Below are positions 27,386 through 35,595 of a DNA stretch of 39,713 bases, one piece after another. The position numbers were made by a program, and so were the translations under genes. Positions within the stretch are counted from its first letter, which is position 1, and each line of letters begins with the position of its first letter. The notes beneath the pieces were generated by a model, which worked only from the letters and a program-made list of their open reading frames with translations, did not search any database and was not told where the DNA came from. This DNA is from Terriglobia bacterium (GTDB taxonomy: Bacteria > Acidobacteriota > Terriglobia > Acidiferrales > UBA7541). The stretch is taken from NCBI GenBank assembly GCA_020073375.1, contig JAIQFG010000063.1:1-39713 (forward strand), read 5' to 3'.

Positions 27386-28618
27386 ATGTCGGCACTAGCG
27401 CGAAGACTGTGGATCGCCGTGGGCGCGGCGCTGGTGTTGACGGCCGTGCTGGTCTTCGTGAGCGGGCGTGGAGCGACGGCGCGCGTGGCCGTGGCGGATG
27501 TGACGCGGGAGAATTTGAGCTCGATGGTTTCCAGCAACGGCAAAGTGGAACCTGTTTCGCCGGCATCGTTTCGCGCTGGATTTCCGGCGTTTGTCGAGCG
27601 CGTGAACGCGGTGGAAGGGCAACAAGTGAAGCGCGGGCAACTGCTGTATTCGCTGGATGACACCGAAACGCGCGCGCAACTGGCCGAGGCGCGGGCGGAA
27701 CTGGCTTCCGAGGAAGAGTCGCTGCGCGTGGCCAAGGCCGGCGGACAGGCGGGCCAACTGGCAAAGGCCGCCGCGGACCTGGAAAAAGCAAAGGCGTCGC
27801 GGGATCAATTGCGGCGCGACAATGACGCGCTGGGAAAACTTGTGGCGCAGAAGGCCGCGACGGCCCAGGAACTGGAACAGAACCGTGTGGCGCTGACGCA
27901 AGCCGAGGCCGAGGTGCAGTCGCTGGAAAAAGTGAAACAGGCCGCGGAAAAGCAGGCGCAACTCGACGAGGGGCGCGTGGCGCTGCTGGTGGAGCACGCG
28001 CGCGCGCAGGTGCAGGACCTGGAAGCGAAAGCGGCCTCAACGCACCGCACCGCGCCGATGGACGGCACGCTGTATTCGCTGCCGATTCGCGCGGGAGATT
28101 TCGTGAAGGCGGGCGATCCGCTGGCTGAAATGGCAGACCTGCATCACGTCCGCATTCGCGCGTTCATCGACGAGCCGGAACTGGGGCAAATCGCGGTGGG
28201 ACAGCCGGTGGAAATTTTTTGGGATGCGCACCCGGACCGAGTGTGGGCAGGAAAGACCGAAGTGCTTCCGAAGCAGGTGGTGAACCGCGGGACGCGCAGC
28301 GTCGGCGAATTGCTGTGCTCGGTGACGAACGACCGGCTGGACCTGCTCCCGAACACAACGGTCGACGTGCGCATACAAGTGGGCGAGCGGCCGAACGTGC
28401 TGGCGGTGCCGCGCGGCGCGGTGTACATCGAAGGCAAGAAGCGATTCGTGTTTCGCGTGGAAAATGACCGCATTAACCGGCGGGACATCCAGGTGGGCGT
28501 CGCCAATCCGACCATAATCGAAGTGCTTTCCGGGTTGAAGGAGGGAGACGTGGTGGCCCTGCCGGGCGATGTGTCGCTGAAGGAAAACCTGCGCATCCGG
28601 GCGGTGCGTCCGGAATGA
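27386..28618 (+). CDS. Periplasmic adaptor (MacA/HlyD-like membrane fusion protein)
   Basis: A protein of 410 residues from the ATG at 27386 (GAGG 8 nt upstream). One N-terminal membrane helix (about 8-27) is followed by half of a lipoyl domain (about 40-90, with VNAVEGQQVKRGQLLYSL), a long Ala/Glu/Lys/Gln coiled-coil hairpin (about 90-215), the second lipoyl half with TAPMDGTLYSLPIRAGDFVKAGD, a beta-barrel, and a membrane-proximal domain (VPRGAVYIEGKKRFVFRV). It should bridge an inner-membrane transporter to a TolC-like channel. Its stop overlaps the next gene's start (ATGA), placing it first of a four-gene export cluster. Confidence 0.92.
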   Translation: MSALARRLWIAVGAALVLTAVLVFVSGRGATARVAVADVTRENLSSMVSSNGKVEPVSPASFRAGFPAFVERVNAVEGQQVKRGQLLYSLDDTETRAQLAEARAELASEEESLRVAKAGGQAGQLAKAAADLEKAKASRDQLRRDNDALGKLVAQKAATAQELEQNRVALTQAEAEVQSLEKVKQAAEKQAQLDEGRVALLVEHARAQVQDLEAKAASTHRTAPMDGTLYSLPIRAGDFVKAGDPLAEMADLHHVRIRAFIDEPELGQIAVGQPVEIFWDAHPDRVWAGKTEVLPKQVVNRGTRSVGELLCSVTNDRLDLLPNTTVDVRIQVGERPNVLAVPRGAVYIEGKKRFVFRVENDRINRRDIQVGVANPTIIEVLSGLKEGDVVALPGDVSLKENLRIRAVRPE

Positions 28619-29607
28619 GCCGCCGCCTTGTATTCGCAGTTCTGGTGTTTTTCCTGACCCGGGGAGCGTTTGCAATGCCGCCGGGCCCTGCCCAGACGCC
28701 CCTGGCCGACGCGCAAAAGGATTACAACGCCGGACGGTACAGCCGCGTGGTGGATGCGCTGACGCGCGAAGTGCAAAGCTCCCGGGACGACGCCTCGCTG
28801 CATTTCCTGCTGGGCCAGAGTCTTTACCAACTCGGGGAATTCCAGCGCGCGATCACCGTGCTGGAGCGCGCCGTGCAGCTTGCTCCCAAGGATTCCGCGT
28901 ACCACGACTGGCTGGGAAAATCGTACGGACGCAAGGCCGAGGGCAGCATGTTTCTGACGGCCATGGGCTGGGCTCGAAAAACGCACAAGGAATTCGAGAT
29001 CGCCGTGCAGCTCAACCCCAACAATTTCGAGGCGCAGCGCGATTTGATCCGCTATGAGATGAACGCCCCAGGGATCGTGGACGGCGGCGACGGAAAAGCG
29101 CTGAAACACATCGAAGACCTGGAAAAGCTGGACAACCTGGAAGGGCAGCTGGCGAGCGGGGAATTCCTGGCCACGAAGAAGGAAATGGAAAAGGCCGACG
29201 CGGTTTTTCAAAAGATACTGGAATCGAAAACCGACCGCATCGGCGTTTACTTCGAGGTAGCGGATTACTACCGCGACCGGCCCAACGCCGAAAAAATGAG
29301 CGAGGCAATTTCCGCCGCGGAAAAGATCGACCCCGACGACCGGCGGTTGAAGTATTACCGGGGCGTTGCCATTGTGCTGGACGGAAAAAGGCCGAACCAG
29401 GCGGAACTCCTGCTGAAATCGTACCTGGCCACGGTGCCGAACAATTCCGATGTGCCTCCACACGCATCCGCGCGGGAATGGCTCGGCAGGCTGTACGAGG
29501 GGCAAAGGCGGTATTCGGAAGCGGCGCAGGAATACCGGCTTTCGCTGGCGCTGGACTCGCACAACAAATCGGTGGAAGAGGCGCTGAAGCGCGTGGAGAA
29601 AAGGTAG
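28615..29607 (+). CDS. Secreted TPR-repeat protein
   Basis: A protein of 330 residues with a signal peptide (about 1-20, ending GAFA) and tetratricopeptide repeats: about 38-105 (YNAGRYSRVVDAL, LGQSLYQLGEFQRAITVLERAVQLAPKD) and about 265-325 (LGRLYEGQRRYSEAAQEYRLSLALD), with more divergent helices between. TPR proteins scaffold complexes, so it may help assemble the export apparatus encoded around it. Its ATG overlaps the adaptor's stop. The stop codon TAG is formed by the GTAG head of the REP element that starts at 29604, so the original 3' end may have been longer. Confidence 0.85.
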   Translation: MSRRLVFAVLVFFLTRGAFAMPPGPAQTPLADAQKDYNAGRYSRVVDALTREVQSSRDDASLHFLLGQSLYQLGEFQRAITVLERAVQLAPKDSAYHDWLGKSYGRKAEGSMFLTAMGWARKTHKEFEIAVQLNPNNFEAQRDLIRYEMNAPGIVDGGDGKALKHIEDLEKLDNLEGQLASGEFLATKKEMEKADAVFQKILESKTDRIGVYFEVADYYRDRPNAEKMSEAISAAEKIDPDDRRLKYYRGVAIVLDGKRPNQAELLLKSYLATVPNNSDVPPHASAREWLGRLYEGQRRYSEAAQEYRLSLALDSHNKSVEEALKRVEKR

Positions 29608-29693
29608 GACAGGCTTCAGCCTGTCTGGCTTTTCGCTGTTGGATCGCCGTTTGCAGTCCTTGCAGAAACCCGACAGGCTGAAGCCTGTCCTAC
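29604..29693. repeat. BIME-like pair of inverted REPs (CAGGCTTCAGCCTG type)
   Basis: The left unit GTAGGACAGGCTTCAGCC starts at 29604 and the inverted copy ends GGCTGAAGCCTGTCCTAC at 29693. Each unit is a palindrome with a TC or GA loop. The left GTAG head contains the stop codon of the TPR gene. Confidence 0.85.
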
Positions 29694-29762
29694 TGAAACC
29701 CGCGCCGGCATTGAAACCACGCTCAATGGTTGATGAGCGGCGCGGATTAGCCAACTACCCAC

Positions 29763-30890
29763 ATGATGCTGCGAAACGAAACCTGGATGGTGGCGCTGGA
29801 GGCCCTGTGGGCCAATAAGATCCGCGCGTTTTTAACCACACTGGGCGTGATCATTGGCAGCGCGTGCATCGTTCTGGTGGTCACGGTGGCTCTGAGCGGG
29901 CGGCGGTATGTAATCGCGCAGATCGAGGGCGTGGGGTCGAACCTGGTTTACGCGCGGCTCGATATCGATCCCAACCGGCCGGCCATGCTCCAGGACGAAT
30001 TGTCGCTGGAAGACATGAACGCGGCGCACACGGCGATCCCCGGCGTGGTGACCGTGGCCGGAACGCGCGGCATGGCCAGCAGCGTGATTGCCGGATCCGT
30101 GGAACACAACGTCAGCCTGGTGGGCGTCACTGAAGGATTCCAGCAGATCCGCAATCTGCTGATCCTGCGCGGCAGGTTCCTGGACACCGAGGACGTGGAC
30201 GCGCGCAGCCGGGTGTGCCTGATCACCTCGCAGCTTGCCGACCTGATGTTCCCGCTGAGCGACCCGATCGGACACAACCTGCGCGTCGGCGAGTTGAGCT
30301 TTACGGTCATCGGCGTGTTCAAGGAGCGCGTGGAAACTTTCGGGCTTTCCGAGATCCAGGATTACACCGTTCTGATTCCCTTCCCGCTGATGAAATACTA
30401 CCTGGGCGATACTTCCCTGGAAATGTTGTACGTGCAGGCCAGCACACCGGAGGGCGTGATTCCCACGACGCACCGCCTGGAAGCGCTGCTCGCCAGCCGG
30501 CATCCCACGCGGGCGAAATATTCGGTGCAGAATCTGAGCTCGATCCTGGAGGCAGCGCGAAGAATCGCGCTGGCGCTGACCATCGTGCTGGTGCTGATCG
30601 GATTCATCGCGCTGCTGGTGAGCGGGATCGGAATCATGAACATCATGCTGGTGACGGTGCAGGAACGCACGCGTGAAATCGGAATCCGCAAGGCCATCGG
30701 GGCGCGGCGGTCGGAAATTCTGCAGCAGTTCCTGCTGGAGGCGTTCCTGATCAGCGGATTCGGTTCGGTGGTGGGGATTTTGATCGCGGTGGCGATTCCC
30801 GTGATCGTGCAGCCGCTGCTGCCGGGAAATCTGCGCGTGCCGGTGCCGTGGCAGTCGGTGGTGTTGTCGTTTCTGGTGTCGTGTGAGTGA
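29763..30890 (+). CDS. MacB-like ABC permease (FtsX family), C-terminally truncated
   Basis: A protein of 375 residues. The first helix (about 20-45, LTTLGVIIGSACIVLVVTVAL) is followed by a MacB periplasmic core domain (about 50-265) and an FtsX domain with helices at about 275-300 and 320-345. ERTREIGIRKAIGARRSEI is the conserved FtsX coupling loop. Intact relatives end with a fourth helix and a cytoplasmic tail with a PA..AA.L.P..ALRYE motif; here the chain stops within that helix at LSFLVSCE. The missing end is not found downstream. A REP pair starts 9 bp after the stop. A working transporter would need the fourth helix, so this may be a recently broken gene. No ATPase gene is adjacent. 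Confidence 0.85.
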   Translation: MMLRNETWMVALEALWANKIRAFLTTLGVIIGSACIVLVVTVALSGRRYVIAQIEGVGSNLVYARLDIDPNRPAMLQDELSLEDMNAAHTAIPGVVTVAGTRGMASSVIAGSVEHNVSLVGVTEGFQQIRNLLILRGRFLDTEDVDARSRVCLITSQLADLMFPLSDPIGHNLRVGELSFTVIGVFKERVETFGLSEIQDYTVLIPFPLMKYYLGDTSLEMLYVQASTPEGVIPTTHRLEALLASRHPTRAKYSVQNLSSILEAARRIALALTIVLVLIGFIALLVSGIGIMNIMLVTVQERTREIGIRKAIGARRSEILQQFLLEAFLISGFGSVVGILIAVAIPVIVQPLLPGNLRVPVPWQSVVLSFLVSCE

Positions 30891-30898
30891 GTCGAAGC

Positions 30899-30962
30899 GT
30901 GGCACCCGGCTTCCGGGCGCATTTGCTTGATCGCAAAATGCCCGCCTCAAGGCGGGTTCTAC
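30899..30962. repeat. BIME-like pair of non-identical REPs
   Basis: The left unit starts GTGGCACCCGGCTTCCGGG at 30899; the right, inverted, reads GTAGAACCCGCCTTGAGGC from 30962. The two hairpins differ in sequence, which is unusual for these pairs. It lies between the truncated permease and the TolC-like gene. Confidence 0.6.
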
Positions 30963-31007
30963 ATGCGGATGGGGAAGTTCGGAGCATTGAAAAGCAGGAA
31001 TGAAAAA

Positions 31008-32351
31008 ATGAAAGAACAAAATAATGCGGGACGAAGCGGGCGATTGCGGCGGTGCGGCGAAATGGCCGCCGGCGCGGCGATTTTGTTTTTTTGTTTCGCG
31101 GGGCCGGGGCGCGCGCAAGAAGCGGGGACAGCCCGCAAATTGACGCTGAAAGAGGCTGTGAATCTGGCCGTCGGCAACAGCCGGGAGCTTACTCTGGCGC
31201 GGCTGCGGTACGGAATCCTGCAGCACGAAGCCAGAGTCACGGGATCGGTCTTCCGCCCGAATTTATATACGGGAACGGGCGTGGCCTATACCAGCGGATT
31301 CCCGTTACTCGAGGGAGGCGGCGCACCCGCCATTTTTTCGTTGACCTACAACCAGCAAATTTTTAATCCCCCGCTGAAGGGCGACCAGCGGGCCGCCGAG
31401 CAGCGGGCGCAGAGCCAGCAGCTATCTGTCGAGAGCACGCGCGACGCCGTGATGGTGCGCGCCGCGCTGGAGTATTTGGAACTGGCAAAGGTGCGGCATG
31501 AGCTGGAGCTATTGCGCAGCGAACGGTTGAGCGCGAGCCGCATTCTGGACGCGACGCGCGAGCGCTCCGAGGCGGGGCGCGAACTTCCCGTCGAGGTGAC
31601 GCGCGCGCAGCTCACCACCGCGAAAATCGAGCAGCGCATCGCGCAACTGGAGGATCGCGACGAATCCCTTTCCGGCGAACTGCGGGACATGATGGGACTT
31701 CCGGACGACCAGGAGATTGAAGTTGCGACCGAGGATTTCCCCGTTGCGGCCGTGGGCGCGACCCAGGATCTGGTTTCCCAGGCCATGGCCAACAATATCG
31801 ACCTGAAAGTGGCGGAGACGGAAAAGCGCGCGCGAGAGGAAAAACTGAAGGGCGCGCGCGGCGGCTACTGGCCGACAGTCGGATTGATCGGGCAGTACAA
31901 CGTGCTGAGCAAGATTAATAACTACACCGATTTTTTCAACAAGTTTCAGCGCAACAACGTGGTCTTCGGCCTGCAAGTGCAGATCCCGATTTTCGCGGGG
32001 CACACGTCCCCCTCGGTCGCGTTCGCGCAGGCTGACCTGAACGCCGCGAATCTTACGCTGCAGAACCAGCGCAGCGAGCTTTCGCTGGACGTGCGCCGCA
32101 AGGCGCGGCAAGTCCACGAGGCGGACCTGGGCGGAGAAGTGGCCCGGCTGGAATTGCAACTGGCGCAGGAAGACGTGCGCGTCCTGCAGGCGCAGTTCGA
32201 CCAGGGCCGCGGCAGCCTGAAGGATCTGGAGACCGCGCATCTGGCGGAAAACGACAAGTGGCTGGCCTTCCTGGACGCGAATTTTGCGAAGCAGCAGACC
32301 GAACTGGACCTGCTGCGCACAACCGGGCAACTGGCTAAAGTGCTGCAGTAA
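31008..32351 (+). CDS. TolC-family outer membrane efflux protein
   Basis: A protein of 447 residues. ATG 31008 is chosen because AGGA lies about 8 nt upstream; earlier in-frame starts fall inside the REP pair. A signal peptide (about 18-38, ending GRAQ) precedes TolC-like repeats: LTLKEAVNLAVGNSRELTLA near the start, RPNLYTGTGVAYTSG, long helices with Glu/Arg/Gln heptads, and FGLQVQIPIFAGH (about 340) before the second half. It should form a trimer spanning the outer membrane and join the adaptor encoded upstream. Confidence 0.9.
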   Translation: MKEQNNAGRSGRLRRCGEMAAGAAILFFCFAGPGRAQEAGTARKLTLKEAVNLAVGNSRELTLARLRYGILQHEARVTGSVFRPNLYTGTGVAYTSGFPLLEGGGAPAIFSLTYNQQIFNPPLKGDQRAAEQRAQSQQLSVESTRDAVMVRAALEYLELAKVRHELELLRSERLSASRILDATRERSEAGRELPVEVTRAQLTTAKIEQRIAQLEDRDESLSGELRDMMGLPDDQEIEVATEDFPVAAVGATQDLVSQAMANNIDLKVAETEKRAREEKLKGARGGYWPTVGLIGQYNVLSKINNYTDFFNKFQRNNVVFGLQVQIPIFAGHTSPSVAFAQADLNAANLTLQNQRSELSLDVRRKARQVHEADLGGEVARLELQLAQEDVRVLQAQFDQGRGSLKDLETAHLAENDKWLAFLDANFAKQQTELDLLRTTGQLAKVLQ

Positions 32352-32539
32352 GCCTGGCCGCCGCGGGCATCTAATTTGAGCAGGCCCTCCTGGCGGCAGA
32401 CCGAGCTTGACACTAAATGTTTGCCGCCGTATCGTCGGTTGCCGAGCAGGAAAACCAAGTCATTTTTAAACAAAATCGGGGCCAGCGCGCAATCGGGCCA
32501 TTATAATTTTCGGCGTATGAATCCAACAAGGAGTTTGCG

Positions 32540-33355
32540 ATGAAAAAACTGATTTTCGTTCTTTGTCTATTGGGGCTGCTGACCACGCTTCCGGCCGCGT
32601 CCGCGTACGCGCAGCTGGCCGCGCCGAATTCCACGGGCGTGAGCATGGGCCACGTCCATCTGATTGTGCAGGATCTGGATGCCGCCATGGCGTTCTGGAC
32701 GGCGATGGGCGGAGTGCATTTCCAGATGGGGCCGAACGAAGGGTTCAAATTCCCCGGCGTCATCATATTTTGCAGGAAGGGCGACCAGGCCCAGCCCAGC
32801 GTGGGATCGGTCGTGGGGCACATTGGTTTTCACGTGCCGGATACGACGGCGGCGCTGGCCCGGTGGAAAACCGCGGGCCTGAAGACGGAAGTGGGACAGA
32901 ACCCGGGACAGGGCTTCGTGTGGACTCCCGATAGTATGATCCGCGTCGAAATCCTGGAGGACAAGGCGCAGACGGTTCCGGTCGCATTCCACCACGTGCA
33001 TTTTTATGTCTCTGACCCGTCCGGCACGACCGTCAAGGAAATGCAATCGTGGTACGCCAAGATGTTCGGGGCGATCCCGGGGAAGCGCGGGGCGTTTGAC
33101 GCAGCGGATATTCCGGGCGCCAACCTCACGTTCACGAAATCCGATACGCCGACAGTACCGACCAAAGGGCGCATGCTGGACCACATTGGATTCGAGATCA
33201 ACGATCTCGAGGGCTTTGTGAAAAAAGCGGAGGCCAGCGGGGTGAAGTTTGACAGGCCCTTCACCAAAATGGCGGATTACGGCATCACTCTCGCGTTCAT
33301 GACCGATCCGTGGGGGACGTATATTGAGTTGAACGAGGGGTTGGATAAGAAGTAG
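32540..33355 (+). CDS. Secreted protein with two VOC (glyoxalase-like) domains
   Basis: A protein of 271 residues. AAGGAG lies 6 nt before the ATG. A signal peptide (MKKLIFVLCLLGLL...AYAQ) is followed by two VOC folds: about 36-150 and 155-268. Each has a His in the first strand (MGHVHLIV; FHHVHFYV) and a Glu near its end (IRVEILED; YIELNEG), the pattern of metal ligands in glyoxalase I and dioxygenases. The metal site may therefore be real. Periplasmic location is unusual for this family, whose members are mostly cytosolic. Substrate unknown. A TATAAT box lies at 32502 without an evident -35, and a strong terminator is found about 110 bp downstream. Confidence 0.87.
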   Translation: MKKLIFVLCLLGLLTTLPAASAYAQLAAPNSTGVSMGHVHLIVQDLDAAMAFWTAMGGVHFQMGPNEGFKFPGVIIFCRKGDQAQPSVGSVVGHIGFHVPDTTAALARWKTAGLKTEVGQNPGQGFVWTPDSMIRVEILEDKAQTVPVAFHHVHFYVSDPSGTTVKEMQSWYAKMFGAIPGKRGAFDAADIPGANLTFTKSDTPTVPTKGRMLDHIGFEINDLEGFVKKAEASGVKFDRPFTKMADYGITLAFMTDPWGTYIELNEGLDKK

Positions 33356-33412
33356 GGGGTAGGTTGTGGGTTGTAGGTTGCAGGTTTCGGGTTTTGAATC
33401 GTGGGTTGTAGG
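33356..33412 (+). repeat. Degenerate G/T-rich tandem repeat
   Basis: About eight imperfect copies of a 7-mer like GGGTTGT or AGGTTGT, starting directly after the stop codon of the VOC gene. Confidence 0.6.
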
Positions 33413-33463
33413 AAATCAAGTTTGGCCCATCGATTTCTTTCTGCTTTGAAAGTGCCGATTGCG

Positions 33464-33492
33464 AAAAGCCCGGGGCGCCGCCCCGGGCTTTT
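33464..33492. terminator. Bidirectional intrinsic terminator
   Basis: A 29-bp near-perfect palindrome, AAAAGCCCGGGGC and GCCCCGGGCTTTT around a 3-base loop, so it has a T-run on both strands. It probably ends the VOC transcript from the left. Confidence 0.8.
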
Positions 33493-33667
33493 CAATTTCG
33501 CGATGATGGCGCGACGTTTTGGTTGCGATTGGAGCGAGAAAGATCCTGCCAGGCGATTCTTCTTGTGGGCGAGGATATCCCCCGCAGTGCGCCAGCAACA
33601 CAATTTGCGGGACAATTCCGTGGCGGGTCAATGCCGGCCAAGCGCGCCGGCGTACGCGATGGTTTTT

Positions 33668-33740
33668 GTAGCGCCGGCATCTTGCCGGCAATTTGTGAAT
33701 TTCACAATTAAGCAAAGAGCCAGCGGGACGCCGGAGCTAT
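33668..33740. repeat. BIME-like pair of REPs, partly decayed
   Basis: GTAGCGCCGGCATCTTGCCGGC at 33668 has the GTAG head and a hairpin; the right, inverted unit (ending GGAGCTAT) is similar but less perfect, with head ATAG. The remainder of 33500-33855 has no gene I can support. Confidence 0.55.
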
Positions 33741-33855
33741 GCAAACCGCTGCGTCGATTCATTTCGGGGACTGGAGTTTGCTGGACATCTTGAAATCTGC
33801 CGCGTTTGACGGCGTGCTTGGGCGAGCTTAAGCTTTCAGACTGCGAGGGGGAAAA

Positions 33856-34056
33856 ATGGCAAAGCTGGCGCTGGTTTACGGGATGCGATTATTTCCGGCT
33901 GAGGATTTGGGCGAGGTGAGCGAGGCGGTGATCACGCTGAAGGACGGGCGGACGTCGCGCGTCACCATGCACCTGATTGAGGGGAGCAAGGAACAGATCG
34001 AGAAGACGCTGGAGCAGTCGGTCGACGCGTTTTTTGAGATGTATCCGGAGATTTGA
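33856..34056 (+). CDS. Small protein of unknown function (66 residues)
   Basis: A GAGGGGG ribosome site lies 5 nt before the ATG. The product is acidic with alternating beta and helix prediction: MAKLALVYGMRLFP, then a strand pair (VITLKDGRTSRVTMHLI) and a C-terminal helix (KEQIEKTLEQSVDAFFEMY). I recognise no family. The gene ends with TGA immediately before a REP pair. Its neighbour on the other side is convergent. Confidence 0.72.
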   Translation: MAKLALVYGMRLFPAEDLGEVSEAVITLKDGRTSRVTMHLIEGSKEQIEKTLEQSVDAFFEMYPEI

Positions 34057-34143
34057 GTAGGACAGGCTTCAGCCTGTCGGGGTTGGGTTGCGATTGCTGG
34101 ATAGCGTCGCGACTAAAAGCAGACAGGCTGAAGCCTGTCCTAC
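34057..34143. repeat. BIME-like pair of inverted REPs between convergent stops
   Basis: The left unit GTAGGACAGGCTTCAGCC starts the base after the TGA of the small protein gene; the inverted copy ends at 34143, 5 bp before the stop of the gene on the other strand. It is the same palindrome type as at 29604, differing in the 40-bp loop. Confidence 0.85.
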
Positions 34144-34148
34144 TGGGA

Positions 34149-34472
34149 TCACCTATTCCCGAAATTTTCGGGGTCGAAATCCGGCGAATTCGGCGACGGG
34201 ACGTCCGAGGAAATCAGGACAACGCTTTGGCCGGTGAGTTCAAAGCGCTTCCGGCATTTGCGGCAGGCCACCAACTCATCGACGCGGACCATGTAGGAGC
34301 GGGCCAGGGCGAAGCGCTTCTTGTCTTCTTCTCCGGCGCCCCGCGGCAACTCGTTTTTCTTGGTGCGAACGATCCAGCGAATCGGATAGCTGTCTTCCCT
34401 GCGGCACGCCGGACACATGAGAGTAATGTTCTTGGTTTCCGGCTTTTCGTTATAGAACTGGCGCTCGTCCAT
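34149..34472 (-). CDS. Zinc-ribbon protein (107 residues)
   Basis: From the ATG at 34472 (GGGGAC just upstream). The motif CPAC near residue 20 and CRKC near residue 73 form a split four-Cys zinc site. Between them lies a region rich in Arg/Lys with the YPIRWIVRTKKNELPRG stretch. The C-terminus is acidic with SPNSPDFDPENFG. It resembles uncharacterised zinc-ribbon proteins; function unknown. It follows the deacetylase gene on the same strand after about 100 bp, so may be co-transcribed. Confidence 0.75.
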   Translation of the reverse strand: MDERQFYNEKPETKNITLMCPACRREDSYPIRWIVRTKKNELPRGAGEEDKKRFALARSYMVRVDELVACRKCRKRFELTGQSVVLISSDVPSPNSPDFDPENFGNR

Positions 34473-34575
34473 GATGTCCCCGCTTATTTGTTTTCGCTGA
34501 GGGCCGGCCAGGTTCGCATCGTACGCGAAGCATCGCTGCCGCCGTTGCCCTGAAATCGTTCCGCGGTTTTTTATT

Positions 34576-35328
34576 TCAGCGGCCCGTTGCGCCGCCCGCG
34601 GCTGATGTAATTGTAACAAATTCGTGGCCTGCGTCACGCCATCGGGGCAGCCAGTGTTCAAGGGCCGCGACAACGTGGCCGCGGTCGCCGCCCAGCGCAC
34701 GATGATCTCCGTCATGCATGACCACGATGTCTCCGTAAGGCCGGCCGGGGCGCGCGACGCTCGCCAGGCGCTCGATCAATCCCCCGGGCGGCTGCGGGGT
34801 CCAGTCCCAGCAGATTTTCGACCACATCACCACGCCTTGAATTTTCGCGCGGCTCGCTTCTGCGCGGAGCAACGGACTGCGATAACCATACGGCGGGCGC
34901 ATCCATCGGGGCGCTTCGCCCGTGGCCGCTGCGATGGCCTCCTGGCATTTTTCCAGTTCGCGGCGAATCCCCGCGCGCGATTGGAGGAACAGATTCGCAT
35001 GCGTGTCGGTGTGATTGGCCGGCAGGTGCCCGCGCGCGGACATTTCGCGGACCAAGCCGGGGCATTGCCTTACGAATTTGCCGATCAGAAAAAAGGTGGC
35101 GGGGACGGAATGGCGATCGAGCAGGTCGAGGAGCTGCGGAGTGACAGAAGGGTTGGGGCCGTCGTCAAAGGTGAGCGCGATTTTCTTGGGGGATGGCGTG
35201 TGGCGCACGGTTGGTCCGTACAGTTCCGAGGAAGGCGCAACGGCTCCCCACGCCGCGATTCCCGCGGCGGCTGCCGCGCCTGCAGACACCACCATGGGCC
35301 AGGGATTCAAGGCGTCACCTGCGTTCAT
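34576..35328 (-). CDS. Polysaccharide deacetylase (NodB/CE4 family)
   Basis: A protein of 250 residues with an N-terminal membrane helix (about 12-32), so probably anchored facing the periplasm. The five CE4 motifs are visible: TFDDGPN with Asp55 and Asp56, HTDTH with metal ligands His106 and His110, RPPYGYR at about 144-150, a WDW near 175 and the catalytic His205 in VMHDG. It should remove N- or O-acetyl groups from a polysaccharide, such as peptidoglycan or a surface glycan; the substrate cannot be told. Length is typical. Confidence 0.9.
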   Translation of the reverse strand: MNAGDALNPWPMVVSAGAAAAAGIAAWGAVAPSSELYGPTVRHTPSPKKIALTFDDGPNPSVTPQLLDLLDRHSVPATFFLIGKFVRQCPGLVREMSARGHLPANHTDTHANLFLQSRAGIRRELEKCQEAIAAATGEAPRWMRPPYGYRSPLLRAEASRAKIQGVVMWSKICWDWTPQPPGGLIERLASVARPGRPYGDIVVMHDGDHRALGGDRGHVVAALEHWLPRWRDAGHEFVTITSAAGGATGR

Positions 35329-35405
35329 CTTCGCATGACGGTGGCTGGCGTGCCAGTCGGTCCGCGAGCGGGCGCCGTCCTGCTTTGGCGGTTGCTCATG
35401 CTTGT

Positions 35406-35470
35406 GTAGCGCCCGCCTTCAGGCGGGCAATATGGAGGCAAGCACATGCCCGCCTGAAGGCGGGCGCTAC
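35406..35470. repeat. BIME-like pair of inverted REPs (GCCCGCC type)
   Basis: GTAGCGCCCGCCTTCAGGC starts at 35406; the inverted copy ends GGCGGGCGCTAC at 35470, with about 20 bp between. Arms pair nearly perfectly. Confidence 0.85.
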
Positions 35471-35595
35471 ATCGGGACTCGCCGGTGCATGGATCGACCC
35501 ACATATTTTTCGTTTGCCAGGGATCCCTTGCATCTTTTCTTGTTGATGGAAGGAAACTTGGGTGGCCGTCCGCGGGGAAAAACCGGAGAAAAATT

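Noticed and set aside
28144..29754. 536-codon open frame on the minus strand across adaptor and TPR genes
   Set aside because: Antisense to two well-supported genes, crosses the REP pair, low-complexity basic composition.
29832..31226. 464-codon minus-strand open frame across the permease and TolC genes
   Set aside because: His/Gln/Arg-rich shadow of two recognised genes; no motif.
32461..32540. Promoter for the VOC gene
   Set aside because: A TATAAT is present at 32502-32507, but no -35 match at the right distance, so not listed as a feature.
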